Positions 45,955 through 54,835 of a DNA stretch of 64,000 bases are shown piece after piece. The notes beneath the pieces were generated by a model. The model saw only the letters and a program-made list of their open reading frames with translations, made no database searches and was not told the DNA's origin. This DNA is from Planctomycetota bacterium. GTDB taxonomy: Bacteria; Planctomycetota; Planctomycetia; Pirellulales; Pirellulaceae. The position numbers and the translations under genes were made by a program. Location of the stretch: NCBI GenBank assembly GCA_026692905.1, contig JAPLNL010000101.1, forward strand, positions 1-64,000, in the 5' to 3' direction. The number at the start of each line of letters is the position of its first letter. Positions within the stretch are counted from its first letter, which is position 1.

Positions 45955-47283
45955 ATGCCAATCAAAACAAACCGTATACCGTTCTTTTTCTCTATTCTGT
46001 TCGCGACTTTCAGCTTCTTTTGTGACGTAGGGCAAGTAGCGATTGGCCAAGAGGGGCGTTCGCTGAAGTCGAAACTGGGCGCGGCCAAGGCTGCCAGTAA
46101 GCAGACTCCAGAAGAACGTGCGGCCGAGCAACAAAAGAAGCTCGAACTTCAAAATGAAGTCGCAAGGAATCGATTGAATTCTTTTGGGATATTGCCCACT
46201 GGGGACGAATCCGAGGCGGGGAAAAAATACCAAGCTGCCTTCAACGCCTTTCGACTTGCTGCGATTGATTTGAATCAAGTTCAAGTCGAATTCCACTTGA
46301 CTACTCAGTTTACGGAAGAGTTTCGACAAAAGATCAACAACGATTGGAAAGATGCGATCCACAAGAGCTTCGTTGCCAAAACCAATTGGATTACAGTGGC
46401 TGGAGAAACCTTTGCAAGCGATCCAGAGAAATACCTAGGGATTGGAGCGACTCTTTGCGAGATGATGATAGCCGATGTTGAACTGGACCGAACCGACGGT
46501 TGGCTCAATGCCGCCAAAGCGATTACTCTTTCGCGCAAGTTTGAAAGCGAAGAAGTCCTTCGGGCCGCCTGCTTGATCGCGTATGCCAACGCAGACTTCG
46601 ATTTCACGGAGCAGTGTCTTCATTTTCAAAAAGAAATGGGTTCATCGAACAAGTTTCTTGGTGAGATTTCTACGGTGCGTGAGAAGTGGCAACGGGAGTT
46701 GGAAATCCGAAAGTTAGAAGCGGAAAAGAACGACAATCCACGTGTTGAATTCCTGACGACAAAAGGTAAGTTGGTCATCGAACTGTATGAAGATGCAGCC
46801 CCTGAAACGGTCAAGAGTTTTATGTACTTGGTTGAACGCGGATATTACAAACGCAAGTCTTTCTTTCGAGTTGAGAAGCACCTCTGTGCTCAAACGGGCT
46901 GCGAAAAAGGGGATGGGACAGGCGATGCGGGATACACCATACCTGGAGAAGCGGACTTGCCAGGTCACCGCGATCACTTTCGGGGAACACTGGCGATTGC
47001 TCTCGGTTCCGATGAAAAGACGGGCAAAGTGCTATCCGATACTGGCAGTTCCCAGTTCTATATCTCTTTCCTCCCGGCCCCCAACCTCGACGGGAGGTAC
47101 ACGGTATTTGGACGTGTCATCGAAGGTATCGAGACCATGAGCTTTTTCCGAGTGATGAATTTGGGCGAAGAAGCTCAGCGAAAAGAAGAAAAGCAACCGG
47201 ACATCGTGCTCGACTGCAAGGTCATTCGGAAACGGAGCACTGAGTACAAGCCCAAGATCGTCGCCGGAAAACTGCCCAGGTAA
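45955..47283 (+). CDS. Secreted cyclophilin-type peptidyl-prolyl isomerase
   Basis: The 442-residue protein starts with a signal peptide (PFFFSILFATFSFF, then VAIGQ). A helical middle part (about 45-260) has no known domain. The C-terminal 180 residues are a cyclophilin: VEFLTTKGKLVIELYEDAAPETVKSFMYLV, then GTGDAGYTIPGE, GTLAIAL, SGSSQF-like TGSSQFYISF and YTVFGRVIEG. It likely folds envelope proteins. The ATG at 45955 is chosen over a TTG at 45931 because the hydrophobic leader follows directly. It diverges from rsmD with a very short spacer. Confidence 0.9.
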   Translation: MPIKTNRIPFFFSILFATFSFFCDVGQVAIGQEGRSLKSKLGAAKAASKQTPEERAAEQQKKLELQNEVARNRLNSFGILPTGDESEAGKKYQAAFNAFRLAAIDLNQVQVEFHLTTQFTEEFRQKINNDWKDAIHKSFVAKTNWITVAGETFASDPEKYLGIGATLCEMMIADVELDRTDGWLNAAKAITLSRKFESEEVLRAACLIAYANADFDFTEQCLHFQKEMGSSNKFLGEISTVREKWQRELEIRKLEAEKNDNPRVEFLTTKGKLVIELYEDAAPETVKSFMYLVERGYYKRKSFFRVEKHLCAQTGCEKGDGTGDAGYTIPGEADLPGHRDHFRGTLAIALGSDEKTGKVLSDTGSSQFYISFLPAPNLDGRYTVFGRVIEGIETMSFFRVMNLGEEAQRKEEKQPDIVLDCKVIRKRSTEYKPKIVAGKLPR

Positions 47284-47305
47284 CGCGAATGGTAGATTCC
47301 AATAC

Positions 47306-47626
47306 ACTTAGCACGACGCGCAAGCTAGTGAATTTACTTTATACTTAGCACGACGCGCAAGCTAGTGAATTTACCTTATACTTAGCACGGCGCGCAAGCT
47401 AGTGAATTTACCTTATACTTAGCACGACGCGCAAGCTAGTGAATTTACCTTATACTTAGCACGACGCGCAAGCTAGTGAATTTACCTTATACTTAGCACG
47501 GCGCGCAAGCTAGTGAATTTACCTTATACTTAGCACGGCGCGCAAGCTAGTGAATTTACCTTATACTTAGCACGACGCGCAAGCTAGTGAATTTACGTTC
47601 GAATTCACTAGCTTGCGCGTCGTGTG
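47306..47626. repeat. Family A array: eight 37 bp tandem copies and one inverted copy
   Basis: Copies of a 37 bp unit (ACTTAGCACGACGCGCAAGC, then TAGTGAATTTACCTTAT) begin at 47306, 47343, 47380, 47417, 47454, 47491, 47528 and 47565. Units alternate between CGACGCGC and CGGCGCGC. A reverse copy follows at 47597-47626. No spacers differ between units, so this is not a CRISPR array. It fills the gap between the cyclophilin gene and recO. Confidence 0.95.
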
Positions 47627-47678
47627 ACGGTAATTTTCGTTCCGCCGCTCGCCAAGTAAAGCAAACTAGACACCGCAC

Positions 47679-48440
47679 ATGTCATTGGAAAAAAGCGAAG
47701 CCATCGTTTTGAGGGCGGTTCCATGGAGCGAAACCAGCATGGTGGTTACGCTCTTCACTCGTGACTTTGGAAAAGTTTCGGCGATAGCAAAGGGAGCACG
47801 ACGTCTAAGAAGCCCCTTCGAATGCTCGTTGGATTTGCTCGCAAAATCCCAGATCGTTTTTATTCAGAAGAGTGGTGACACGCTCGATCTGCTGACGGAA
47901 TCGAAATTGATTCGAAGATTTCGATCAGGGCAGTTGGCTTTGCTGCCTCTCTATTGCGGATATTACGTTGCCGAACTTTTGTTGGGGCTGACTGAGGATA
48001 ACGAAAAAGCTAGCGAACTATATCAAGTAAGCGATCAGACGCTGGTCGACCTTGATCGAGGGCAAAGCGAACCCGAGACCATTTTGAGGTTCGAAATGCA
48101 GGTTCTGAAGCTGCTGGGGCATTTGCCAACTTTTCGTCTATGCGCGAGTTGTGGGAATCCTGTACAGTCCGAACGAAATGGTCCAGGAGCTTTGCTCGGC
48201 ATTGCTGCTGGAGGAATTTTGTGTGCCAATTGCATTGCTGGCCAACAGCAGGTAGTTCGCGTTCGATTTCCAACCCTTGATTGTTTGATGGCATACGCAT
48301 CGGAAGAGTGGAATAGCAACCCTTTGCCGATTCGCACCGAACTTCGCGGCGAAGTGCGATTCGTGATGGAACGATTTGTTTCTCACTTGGCAGATCGCCG
48401 CTTGCGACTTACGGATTTTTTAGAGGAATTGAAGTGTTGA
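47679..48440 (+). CDS. recO: DNA repair protein RecO
   Basis: RecO helps RecA load on single-stranded DNA in gap repair. The 253-residue protein has an N-terminal OB fold (EAIVLRAVPWSETSMVVTLFTRDFGKVSAIAKGARR), a helical middle part and a four-Cys zinc site (CASCG and CANC). It is of normal size. The stop lies seven bases past a possible GTG start of the next gene, so the two may be coupled. Upstream is the family A tandem array, in which its promoter would have to lie or abut. Confidence 0.96.
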   Translation: MSLEKSEAIVLRAVPWSETSMVVTLFTRDFGKVSAIAKGARRLRSPFECSLDLLAKSQIVFIQKSGDTLDLLTESKLIRRFRSGQLALLPLYCGYYVAELLLGLTEDNEKASELYQVSDQTLVDLDRGQSEPETILRFEMQVLKLLGHLPTFRLCASCGNPVQSERNGPGALLGIAAGGILCANCIAGQQQVVRVRFPTLDCLMAYASEEWNSNPLPIRTELRGEVRFVMERFVSHLADRRLRLTDFLEELKC

Positions 48441-48493
48441 CCACGATGGGCAACCTGAAAAACAATCGGCAAACCAAATCCGAGGGAACTGGA

Positions 48494-49870
48494 ATGGATG
48501 GCCTCCAGATAAAAGTCCAAACAAAAAATCAAACAGGGGTATTTGCGTCTCCGTTCGCAGTATCTCTACGTATTGCGATACCATTGGCTCTTGCATTCCA
48601 AACTGGATGCGCTTCGTTGAACCTCTTTAAAAAGGAAGACGACGAATACAAACGAGCTCGCAACGCCATCGAAGGATACGAAGACAAAGACGGTAATTGG
48701 ATTCGTCCAGAAGGAATTCGGGCGGACAAATCCAGGAACAGCAATGTTCCAAAAGCGTTTCACTTCATTCCAGGGTTGGGGCCTCCTACGGTCAATAAGG
48801 AGGTCGCGAAGTCGAACTATTTAGAAGCAGACGAAATCTTCAAGAAAGCAACGAAACTGCCCGCAGGAAAAGAGCGTCAAGCTACGTTCCGCGAAGCCGC
48901 GAAGAAGTATAACCAAGCTGGTAAAAACTGGGTCAGCAGCGCTCTTGAGCAAGACGCCTTTTTCATGACGGCTGAGAGTTACTTTTTTGCAGAGGACTAC
49001 CCTAAGGCCGAAGACTTCTTCGTGAAATTGTTAAAGGAATATCCGAGAACTCGCTACCAAGATTTGGTCGACAAACGCCGAATGGAGATCGGATTATTTT
49101 GGCTGCAATTCAACGACGAGTTCTATCACCTCAATGTCTCCGACAATCGCAAGCCGTGGAATGATACTCGCAAACACGGGGTTCGCGTTTTGGAAAAGAT
49201 GCGACTCGACAATCCCATTGGACGATTGGCAGACGACGTCACGATGGAGCTTGCCAACACATCGTTTAAGAAGAAAAATTGGAATGATGCTTTGGATACG
49301 TACAGCGATTTGATCTCAACGTATCCTGACAGCCCACACCAGTTCGACGCACACCTGCTCGGCGTTAAGGCGGCGTTAATGTCCTATCAAGGAGCGGACT
49401 ACTCCGATGATCCGCTTGAGAAAGCGGAAAAGATGTTGAAGCAGCTTCCTCGACAGTTCCGCGAAAAAGCGGAAGGAGAACGAGAGCAGATCGAGACCGC
49501 GATGAAAGAAGTTCATTATCGTCGTGCCGAACGCGAATACTCAACCGCTTTGTATCGGTTTAACAAATCCGAATCACGAGCAGCTCAATTGCACTCCGTG
49601 AAGATTATCGAAAAGTATAGCGATACGCCATTCTACGAAAAAGCGGTTGCAATCATGCAAAAGACAGGTGGAATGCCGCCGGAGCCTAAGCAGCAATTGA
49701 GCTGGTTGGCGGATTGGTTTCCCAATCGGGACAAAATCACGCCTCTGACGAAGCCAACGCCGAATGTCGATGAGCTCGACAAGGAGCTTCGCGACAAGTA
49801 CGAGCGAACATCAACGAAGCAGGGCGCGGGGGCCACGCCCGCGAGTCCCGATGGAACCATTCGACGATGA
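48494..49870 (+). CDS. BamD-like TPR lipoprotein
   Basis: The 458-residue protein has a signal ending in a lipobox (FQTGC, Cys39), so it is a lipoprotein. The body is TPR-like helical repeats with YFFAEDYPKAEDFFVKLLKEYPRTRY and NWNDALDTYSDLISTYPDSPH, the pattern of BamD/ComL, the outer membrane protein assembly factor. It is longer than E. coli BamD (245 residues). GAGGG lies seven bases before the ATG at 48494; a GTG at 48434 with GAGGA upstream is an alternative that overlaps recO. Its stop overlaps the lptE-like start by four bases. Confidence 0.8.
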   Translation: MDGLQIKVQTKNQTGVFASPFAVSLRIAIPLALAFQTGCASLNLFKKEDDEYKRARNAIEGYEDKDGNWIRPEGIRADKSRNSNVPKAFHFIPGLGPPTVNKEVAKSNYLEADEIFKKATKLPAGKERQATFREAAKKYNQAGKNWVSSALEQDAFFMTAESYFFAEDYPKAEDFFVKLLKEYPRTRYQDLVDKRRMEIGLFWLQFNDEFYHLNVSDNRKPWNDTRKHGVRVLEKMRLDNPIGRLADDVTMELANTSFKKKNWNDALDTYSDLISTYPDSPHQFDAHLLGVKAALMSYQGADYSDDPLEKAEKMLKQLPRQFREKAEGEREQIETAMKEVHYRRAEREYSTALYRFNKSESRAAQLHSVKIIEKYSDTPFYEKAVAIMQKTGGMPPEPKQQLSWLADWFPNRDKITPLTKPTPNVDELDKELRDKYERTSTKQGAGATPASPDGTIRR

Positions 49871-50388
49871 GAGGCCGCATGTTGCTCATCGCGATCGCTT
49901 TGGCGACAGTGCTTGGTTGTGCAGGGTACAAGATCGGGACACGATCGCTTTATCGCGCCGATATAAAGACGATTCACGTTCCAATCATCAAGAGCGAGTC
50001 GTTTCGTCCTGAGCTGGGCGTCATGCTGACGGAGACCGTTCAGAAAGAAATCGAACGTCGGACTTCTTTCAAGCTTTCCAACATTGAGACTGCGGACTCT
50101 GTGATGAAGTGCACGCTAACTGCAGACGCAAAACGAGTCGTGAGTGAAACCAACCTCGACGAACCCCGACTGTTGCAATCCATCATGACGGTTGAAGTCG
50201 CGTGGTTTGATCGTCGGGGGATGCCGCTCATTGAGACTCGCTTTTTGCCTCCAGGTGAAACCACTTTTTACTTTTCGGAAAATGTAGATTTTGTACCCGA
50301 GGCGGGGCAATCGATTTCGACCGCAAATCAAAGAGTGGTTGAGCGTCTAGCCAACCATATTGTCGATCAAATGGAAGCGCGTTGGTGA
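49867..50388 (+). CDS. lptE: LptE-like lipoprotein
   Basis: The 173-residue protein has a short signal (LLIAIALATVLGC) with the lipid-acceptor Cys18, then a domain of the LptE type (GYKIG, IKTIHVPIIKSESFRPELGVMLTETVQKEIERR). LptE with LptD inserts LPS in the outer membrane. The start ATGA overlaps the BamD-like stop, so an outer-membrane biogenesis operon is likely. The LptE assignment rests on domain pattern and context; family members are very diverse. Confidence 0.8.
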   Translation: MRGRMLLIAIALATVLGCAGYKIGTRSLYRADIKTIHVPIIKSESFRPELGVMLTETVQKEIERRTSFKLSNIETADSVMKCTLTADAKRVVSETNLDEPRLLQSIMTVEVAWFDRRGMPLIETRFLPPGETTFYFSENVDFVPEAGQSISTANQRVVERLANHIVDQMEARW

Positions 50389-50421
50389 AGTAGGATTCGT
50401 TTCCAACCTAACGCAACCATT

Positions 50422-50483
50422 GGGAGAGCGAGGCTCCTGCCGAGCTGGGGACGCCACGGTTCGGCAGGAGCCTCACCCTCCCG
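50422..50483. repeat. Family B palindromic repeat
   Basis: GGGAGAGCGAGGCTCCTGCC and GGCAGGAGCCTCACCCTCCC form a long near-perfect stem with a spacer of about 20 bases. It lies between the convergent lptE-like and FmdB-like genes. Confidence 0.85.
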
Positions 50484-50497
50484 AGCTGAACATAGGT

Positions 50498-50521
50498 AGC
50501 TGGTTTCGTGAGAAACCAGCT
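50498..50521. terminator. GTGA-loop perfect hairpin
   Basis: AGCTGGTTTC, loop GTGA, GAAACCAGCT is a ten-pair perfect stem with a GNRA-type loop. The related hairpin at 11956 shares the loop and differs by paired changes. A second palindrome, TCTCTTAAGAGA, follows at 50531-50542. It is placed between convergent genes, so transcript end formation is a fair guess. Confidence 0.5.
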
Positions 50522-50549
50522 GAATGACTATCTCTTAAGAGACTATCTT

Positions 50550-50849
50550 TCAATAATCGTTGGCTGAAATAACGTCCGGCCCCTTGCCGGCTCGTTTTTC
50601 GTACATGCCATCCCCCATTTTGACGTACTTAGTGAATCCTTTTGCGTCCAAATTTTTGTCGCTTAGATTGGCATTGGTTTTCATGTCGGTCCACATTCCC
50701 GCAGCCGAGGGTAACGAAATGCATCTACGCACGGGTTGTCCGGTCATCGGGTGCTTGGTCAACGGTGCTTCGTTCATCCCCTGGAGCATCTCAAATGTTT
50801 CGCCGTCTTTGCCATCGGCTTCAATGATTTCGTAAACGTAGATTGGCAT
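50550..50849 (-). CDS. FmdB-like small protein without zinc-ribbon cysteines
   Basis: The 99-residue protein starts MPIYVYEIIEADG, like the MPIYEY start of FmdB zinc-ribbon proteins, and continues TFEMLQGMNEAPLTKHPMTGQPVRRCISLPSAAG, which matches the family's spacing around the P-x-x-G segment. The CxxC pairs that bind zinc are absent; only one Cys remains. The function is unknown. The ATG is fixed by the conserved N-terminus. Confidence 0.75.
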   Translation of the reverse strand: MPIYVYEIIEADGKDGETFEMLQGMNEAPLTKHPMTGQPVRRCISLPSAAGMWTDMKTNANLSDKNLDAKGFTKYVKMGDGMYEKRAGKGPDVISANDY

Positions 50850-51129
50850 TGCGATTCATGACCCTTTACGACTTGCAATTTGGAATTGCTTACTTCCTTA
50901 AACGACAACACAACGATTCTAGACGAAATGCTTTTGAAAAACCAATCGGCTAAAGCCCGCTAGCGTCCAAAGGCTCTCACTTTCGATGGGTGGACTGGCA
51001 AATTACTGAGCGGCAAGCGCTTGTCGCGTAATGCTTTCCGTAGCAAACGTGGTTATTCCGGCTGGTGAGCCCGCGGCTTGATTTGAGTAAAGTGAGTGCC
51101 ATTTGGCTATCGCCCACATCCCAAGGGGG

Positions 51130-51732
51130 TCAGAACCCGAGGCGAGATCGAAGCCAGCCGATCGGGGAGAGGGAGCGATGTGTGGATTCATCGAATTCCC
51201 GCATCAACCGCACGATCCGGCGCCGTTCCTCAAGGGATGGATCGCTATTGGATTTTTCGGCGGAGAGATTTCCCTCAGCCGCCTCTGGTTCCTCGTCTGC
51301 CGGCAAATTCCCTTCTATCGCTTCATCGATCACGGGTTGCCCCATGAGCTTGACCATCGATTTCGTCTGCCGACGAGACATTGCAGGGACCTGGACCATT
51401 TGATCCACGAGTTTTCCGACAGAGGGGGTCGAGTATTCAGCATCCTCACGGTCGATTGGATAGCACAATTGGACACGCTCGTAGACGTCTGCTCGTTCGC
51501 GCGGGTCTAGCAATCGATAAGCCGCCAGCGCGATCCTGGCTCGTTGGACATCATCCGCAGAATGTTTCCCTTGGTCACCAGCACTGCCATTGTAGCTAAG
51601 CGCAGAGGAGAGCGATTGTGCTGCAGAACGAATAACGTTCGTGCGACATTCACCTCGCTTTAGCCCTAACAGCCGGTAATGGCCCACGAAAGCTTCGTTC
51701 TTGGATTTGTGGTGTTTGCGATTGAATTTCAT
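51130..51732 (-). CDS. Hypothetical protein with J-domain-like N-terminus
   Basis: The 200-residue protein is not a named family. Residues 15-95 (HYRLLGLKRGECRTNVIRSAAQ, then RARIALAAYRLLDPRERADVYERV) resemble the short J-like segments seen in planctomycete proteins, but the HPD tripeptide of true DnaJ proteins is missing. The rest is charged with no membrane segment. AGGG sits five bases ahead of the ATG at 51732. The gene stands alone, with about 280 bp on the 3' side in which I see no gene. Confidence 0.65.
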   Translation of the reverse strand: MKFNRKHHKSKNEAFVGHYRLLGLKRGECRTNVIRSAAQSLSSALSYNGSAGDQGKHSADDVQRARIALAAYRLLDPRERADVYERVQLCYPIDREDAEYSTPSVGKLVDQMVQVPAMSRRQTKSMVKLMGQPVIDEAIEGNLPADEEPEAAEGNLSAEKSNSDPSLEERRRIVRLMREFDESTHRSLSPIGWLRSRLGF

Positions 51733-52159
51733 AATTACCCTAACCCGACCATCCGTAATTCGTTTCGATAGCCTCGTGCCACTCGTATCGGCAGCATGAC
51801 AGTCGCTGCCATACTGTCTTACCCGGAAATTGATTGATGCATTTGACGAACCAAAGGCAGAGAAAGTTCACTAGATTTCCTCGCGGGTAATTCTGCTCCC
51901 TCAGTCTTCCAGCAATGCCCGAGATCGCACCCAAGTGTGTTCGAGAAATTTCCCCTTAGCTTGATACAAATATTCCGGCTTGGCATTTTTTTCTCATTTT
52001 GGCAGTGGAGTGGATGAATTTTGTGCAATGTGGATAAAAAAATCTGATCCAATGCAACAGGAAGTCATTTCCCGTGTATGTTGGTCGTTCGTCGGGTTGC
52101 TGTTGTCGCAGCGCCCGTTTCGATCGATCGTCAACCAAGAGCTATTCGTAGGTTGTTGC
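51733..52159. other. Intergenic region between the J-like gene and dcd
   Basis: About 430 bp without a gene I would defend. The frame of dcd is open upstream to 51980, but that part lacks family similarity. The region must contain divergent promoters. I see A/T-rich stretches around 51960-52050 but no pair of promoter boxes I can rely on. Confidence 0.55.
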
Positions 52160-52813
52160 ATGGTCCTTTCAGGCGAAGAAATCCGAGCACGGCAAGGCAA
52201 AGACATCCACATCACTCCATTTTGTGAGGAATGTCTCAATCCAAACAGCTACAATCTCACATTACACGATGAGATCTTGGTTTACGAAGAAGTTGTTTTG
52301 GATGTCAAACATCCGAATCGTTTTCGACGAATCACCATTCCCGAGGAGGGGATGATACTCAGTCCTGGGCAGATATTTTTGGGGCGGACTGTCGAACACA
52401 CCGAGACGCACAACTTAGTTCCGATGATTGAGGGGCGCAGTTCTATTGCTCGTCTTGGTCTGTTTGTTCACTGTTCCTCAGGATTCGGCGATGTCGGTTT
52501 TCGGGGGCATTGGACGATCGAAATGTTTGCTGTGCAACCTATTCGCATTTATGCAGGTATTCGCATTTGCCAAATCTTTTATCATGAACTTGTGGGCGAT
52601 GTTCGCGAATACGCGAGTGAAAAGTATCAGAACAATCGTGATGTTCAGCCTGGTATGCTCTACAAAGAGTTTGCTGGTTGCCGCGAGTACGACCAATTGG
52701 AGCTCAATTTTGGCTCAGTCTCAGCCAAGCGTCGAGATGATCCTAGTCGCGATGATTCTAACGATCGGGTTCACTCGGTTTTGGACGGTACAACGCACGA
52801 AACAATGGTCTGA
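52160..52813 (+). CDS. dcd: dCTP deaminase
   Basis: The 217-residue protein belongs to the dCTP deaminase/dUTPase fold. SYNLTL at the start, EGRSSIARLGLFVH and the FRGHWTIEMF segment, with Glu in the place of the catalytic residue, match Dcd. It makes dUTP for thymidylate synthesis; bifunctional DCD-DUT members exist, and I cannot tell which type this is. The last 20 residues form a charged tail. The ATG at 52160 is preferred because the sequence MVLSGEEIR is family-like. Confidence 0.9.
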   Translation: MVLSGEEIRARQGKDIHITPFCEECLNPNSYNLTLHDEILVYEEVVLDVKHPNRFRRITIPEEGMILSPGQIFLGRTVEHTETHNLVPMIEGRSSIARLGLFVHCSSGFGDVGFRGHWTIEMFAVQPIRIYAGIRICQIFYHELVGDVREYASEKYQNNRDVQPGMLYKEFAGCREYDQLELNFGSVSAKRRDDPSRDDSNDRVHSVLDGTTHETMV

Positions 52814-52823
52814 GGCGTCTCAC

Positions 52824-52850
52824 GTTTAGCAGTCAGCCGAGGGCGTACTA
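52824..52850. repeat. Family D half repeat
   Basis: GTTTAGCAGTCAGCCGAGGG then CGTACTA matches the left arm of the elements at 61629 and 62811. The right arm is missing. It lies 11 bases after dcd. Confidence 0.7.
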
Positions 52851-53080
52851 TCGCGGCGATCGATTTCGATGCCCTTAGCGACCCGGCGCGCACGAGTGGC
52901 TCATAGCAACCCGACGCGTAAGCCAGGATTTGATTTTAACTCCTCGCTCACGCGTGTTATGAATCCGCTTCTTCTTACCGACCAACGGGTTACCGTTACA
53001 ATCGCTGCTTGCGTTGTTGACGCTCATTCGTACGATAGGAGTCTCAATTTGAATCCCGTATTAAGCCAGTGACTTCCATT

Positions 53081-53518
53081 ATGACCGTTGCCAATCTAGA
53101 ACAAATTCAAAACCTGATTCCGCACCGAAAACCCATGTTGCTCGTGGATGAAGTGATCGAGCAGACGGAAAAGCGAATCGTTTGCAAGAAGACTTTTTCT
53201 GCCGAGGACTTTTTCCTGCAAGGCCACTTTCCTGGTTTCCCCTTGGTTCCAGGTGTCATTTTATGCGAATGTTGTTTGCAAAGTGGAGCCATCTTGCTAA
53301 GCCAATTTACACCCAATGATGGCTCGGTGCCCGTTGCGACTCGGATCGATGGTGCTAAGTTCAAGCGCATGGTTCGCCCTGGTGAGACAATTGAAATTGA
53401 TGTGACCTTAAACGAAGTTGTCTCCACGGCCTATTTCATGACAGGCAAGGTAACTGTGGACGGCAAGCTCGCAGCCAGACTCGACTTCGCTTGCAGTGTG
53501 GCCAAGCCAACGTCATAA
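53081..53518 (+). CDS. FabZ-like 3-hydroxyacyl-ACP dehydratase
   Basis: The 145-residue hotdog-fold protein has the FabZ start IPHRKPMLLVDEV, the catalytic His49 in GHFPGFPLVPGV and the matching Glu63 in LCECCLQSG. It should dehydrate 3-hydroxyacyl-ACP in fatty acid synthesis. The ATG at 53081 is chosen; a GTG at 53069 would add four residues. No other fab genes are adjacent, so a specialised hotdog role is possible. Confidence 0.88.
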   Translation: MTVANLEQIQNLIPHRKPMLLVDEVIEQTEKRIVCKKTFSAEDFFLQGHFPGFPLVPGVILCECCLQSGAILLSQFTPNDGSVPVATRIDGAKFKRMVRPGETIEIDVTLNEVVSTAYFMTGKVTVDGKLAARLDFACSVAKPTS

Positions 53519-53566
53519 CTTCACCGCATCTCCTAATATCCTTCTGTTAGCCGATTGGAATTAAGC

Positions 53567-54772
53567 ATGGCTTCTCCCGCTAAATCGATTCTTTGCTGGC
53601 AGCTTCGCCAATCTGTCTCTGCAGATTCCTTTGTCGGTGGCGAAGAGAACCGGCAGCCAGCGGTCAACATTCCAGAGAAGCTAACCGCAGGTACGGGACG
53701 CTTCGAAATCCGCTATCAAGAGCTTGAATCTGGGCGTTCCGCGGGGCTTTCGTGTTTGACCATTAACACGGGCAGTGTCACCGCCACTATTTTGCCCGAC
53801 CGCGGGATGGGCCTATGGAAATGCTGGAGTGATGATTTGGAATTTGGGTGGCAGAGTCCTGTCTCAGGGCCTGTGCATCCAAGTTTGGTGCCGATCCACG
53901 ATGCGAGTGGGATTGGTTGGTTAGAGGGGTTTGATGAGTTGCTGGTGCGATGCGGTTTGCAAAGCAACGGCGCTCCTGAGTTTTCCGAGACCGGAACGCT
54001 TCGATATCCGTTGCACGGGCGTATCGCCAATTTGCCCGCCTCGCGACTAGACATTCAAGTGGACATCGAAAATGGAATTTTGGATGTGGTCGGGGTCGTG
54101 ACGGAATCGCGATTCTTGATTTATTCCTTGGAGTTGCAGACTCGCTATCGGTTCCGGGTTGGTAGTCCAGTGATCGAGATCATTGACACCGTCACGAACC
54201 GATCGAGTCAATGTGGTTCTATGCAATTGCTCTACCATATCAATGTTGGACAACCCGTTTTGCAATCGGGCTCCTCTGTGCATGCAGCTTACCGAAGTCT
54301 TGCTCCGCGCGACGAGCGGGCGTCGGAATCCGTAGACCAATGGAATCAATGCGACGGCCCCGCCAGCGGGTACCGGGAACAAGTCTACTTTTTAGATCCG
54401 GTCGGCGATGAAAGCAGTTGGTCCGAGGCTATGTTGGCGTCCGCCGATGGTACCTTTGGTTTCGCTGTGCACTTCGACACTCGAACGCTGCCCTACATGA
54501 CACTCTGGAAGAATACCGCCTCGGTCGAAGATGGATATGTTGTTGGTTTAGAGCCAGGTACGGGCTTCCCCAACCCCAGATCCTTTGAAGAAAAAAACGG
54601 TCGTGTTGTTGCGTTGCAAGGAGGAGAATCGAGAACATTTCGGTTGAAACTGCAGCCTTTGACCAGTCCAAATGCGGTCACGCAATCTCGCAGCCGGATC
54701 GAGGCTCTTCAGAGTTTTCCGGGCAGCAAGAAAGCAGCCCCACAACCGGGCCAAAGCTCTGCAGCCAATTAG
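53567..54772 (+). CDS. DUF4432 aldose-1-epimerase-like protein
   Basis: The 401-residue protein has the DUF4432 pattern, a galactose-mutarotase-like beta fold: ILPDRGMGLWKCW, then GWLEGFDELLVRCGLQSNGAP, LHGRIANLPA and LLYHINVGQPVL. Members likely bind a sugar or sugar phosphate; the true substrate is not known. No signal peptide, so cytoplasmic. It lies 48 bp after the fabZ-like gene and 63 bp before the vWA-like membrane protein gene. Confidence 0.88.
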   Translation: MASPAKSILCWQLRQSVSADSFVGGEENRQPAVNIPEKLTAGTGRFEIRYQELESGRSAGLSCLTINTGSVTATILPDRGMGLWKCWSDDLEFGWQSPVSGPVHPSLVPIHDASGIGWLEGFDELLVRCGLQSNGAPEFSETGTLRYPLHGRIANLPASRLDIQVDIENGILDVVGVVTESRFLIYSLELQTRYRFRVGSPVIEIIDTVTNRSSQCGSMQLLYHINVGQPVLQSGSSVHAAYRSLAPRDERASESVDQWNQCDGPASGYREQVYFLDPVGDESSWSEAMLASADGTFGFAVHFDTRTLPYMTLWKNTASVEDGYVVGLEPGTGFPNPRSFEEKNGRVVALQGGESRTFRLKLQPLTSPNAVTQSRSRIEALQSFPGSKKAAPQPGQSSAAN

Positions 54773-54835
54773 CATGATGCGCGGGTGCGCGAGATGGTGT
54801 TTTGCACCAAGCATTTCCTCAAAGTTTGAGTTATC

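Noticed and set aside
47306-47596. Eight 37 bp repeats that might be a CRISPR array
   Set aside because: The units follow each other directly with no spacers of unique sequence, and there are no cas genes. It is a tandem repeat of the family A element.
51980-52159. 60-residue N-terminal extension of dCTP deaminase
   Set aside because: The extension has no similarity to Dcd, and the internal ATG at 52160 starts right at the family N-terminus.
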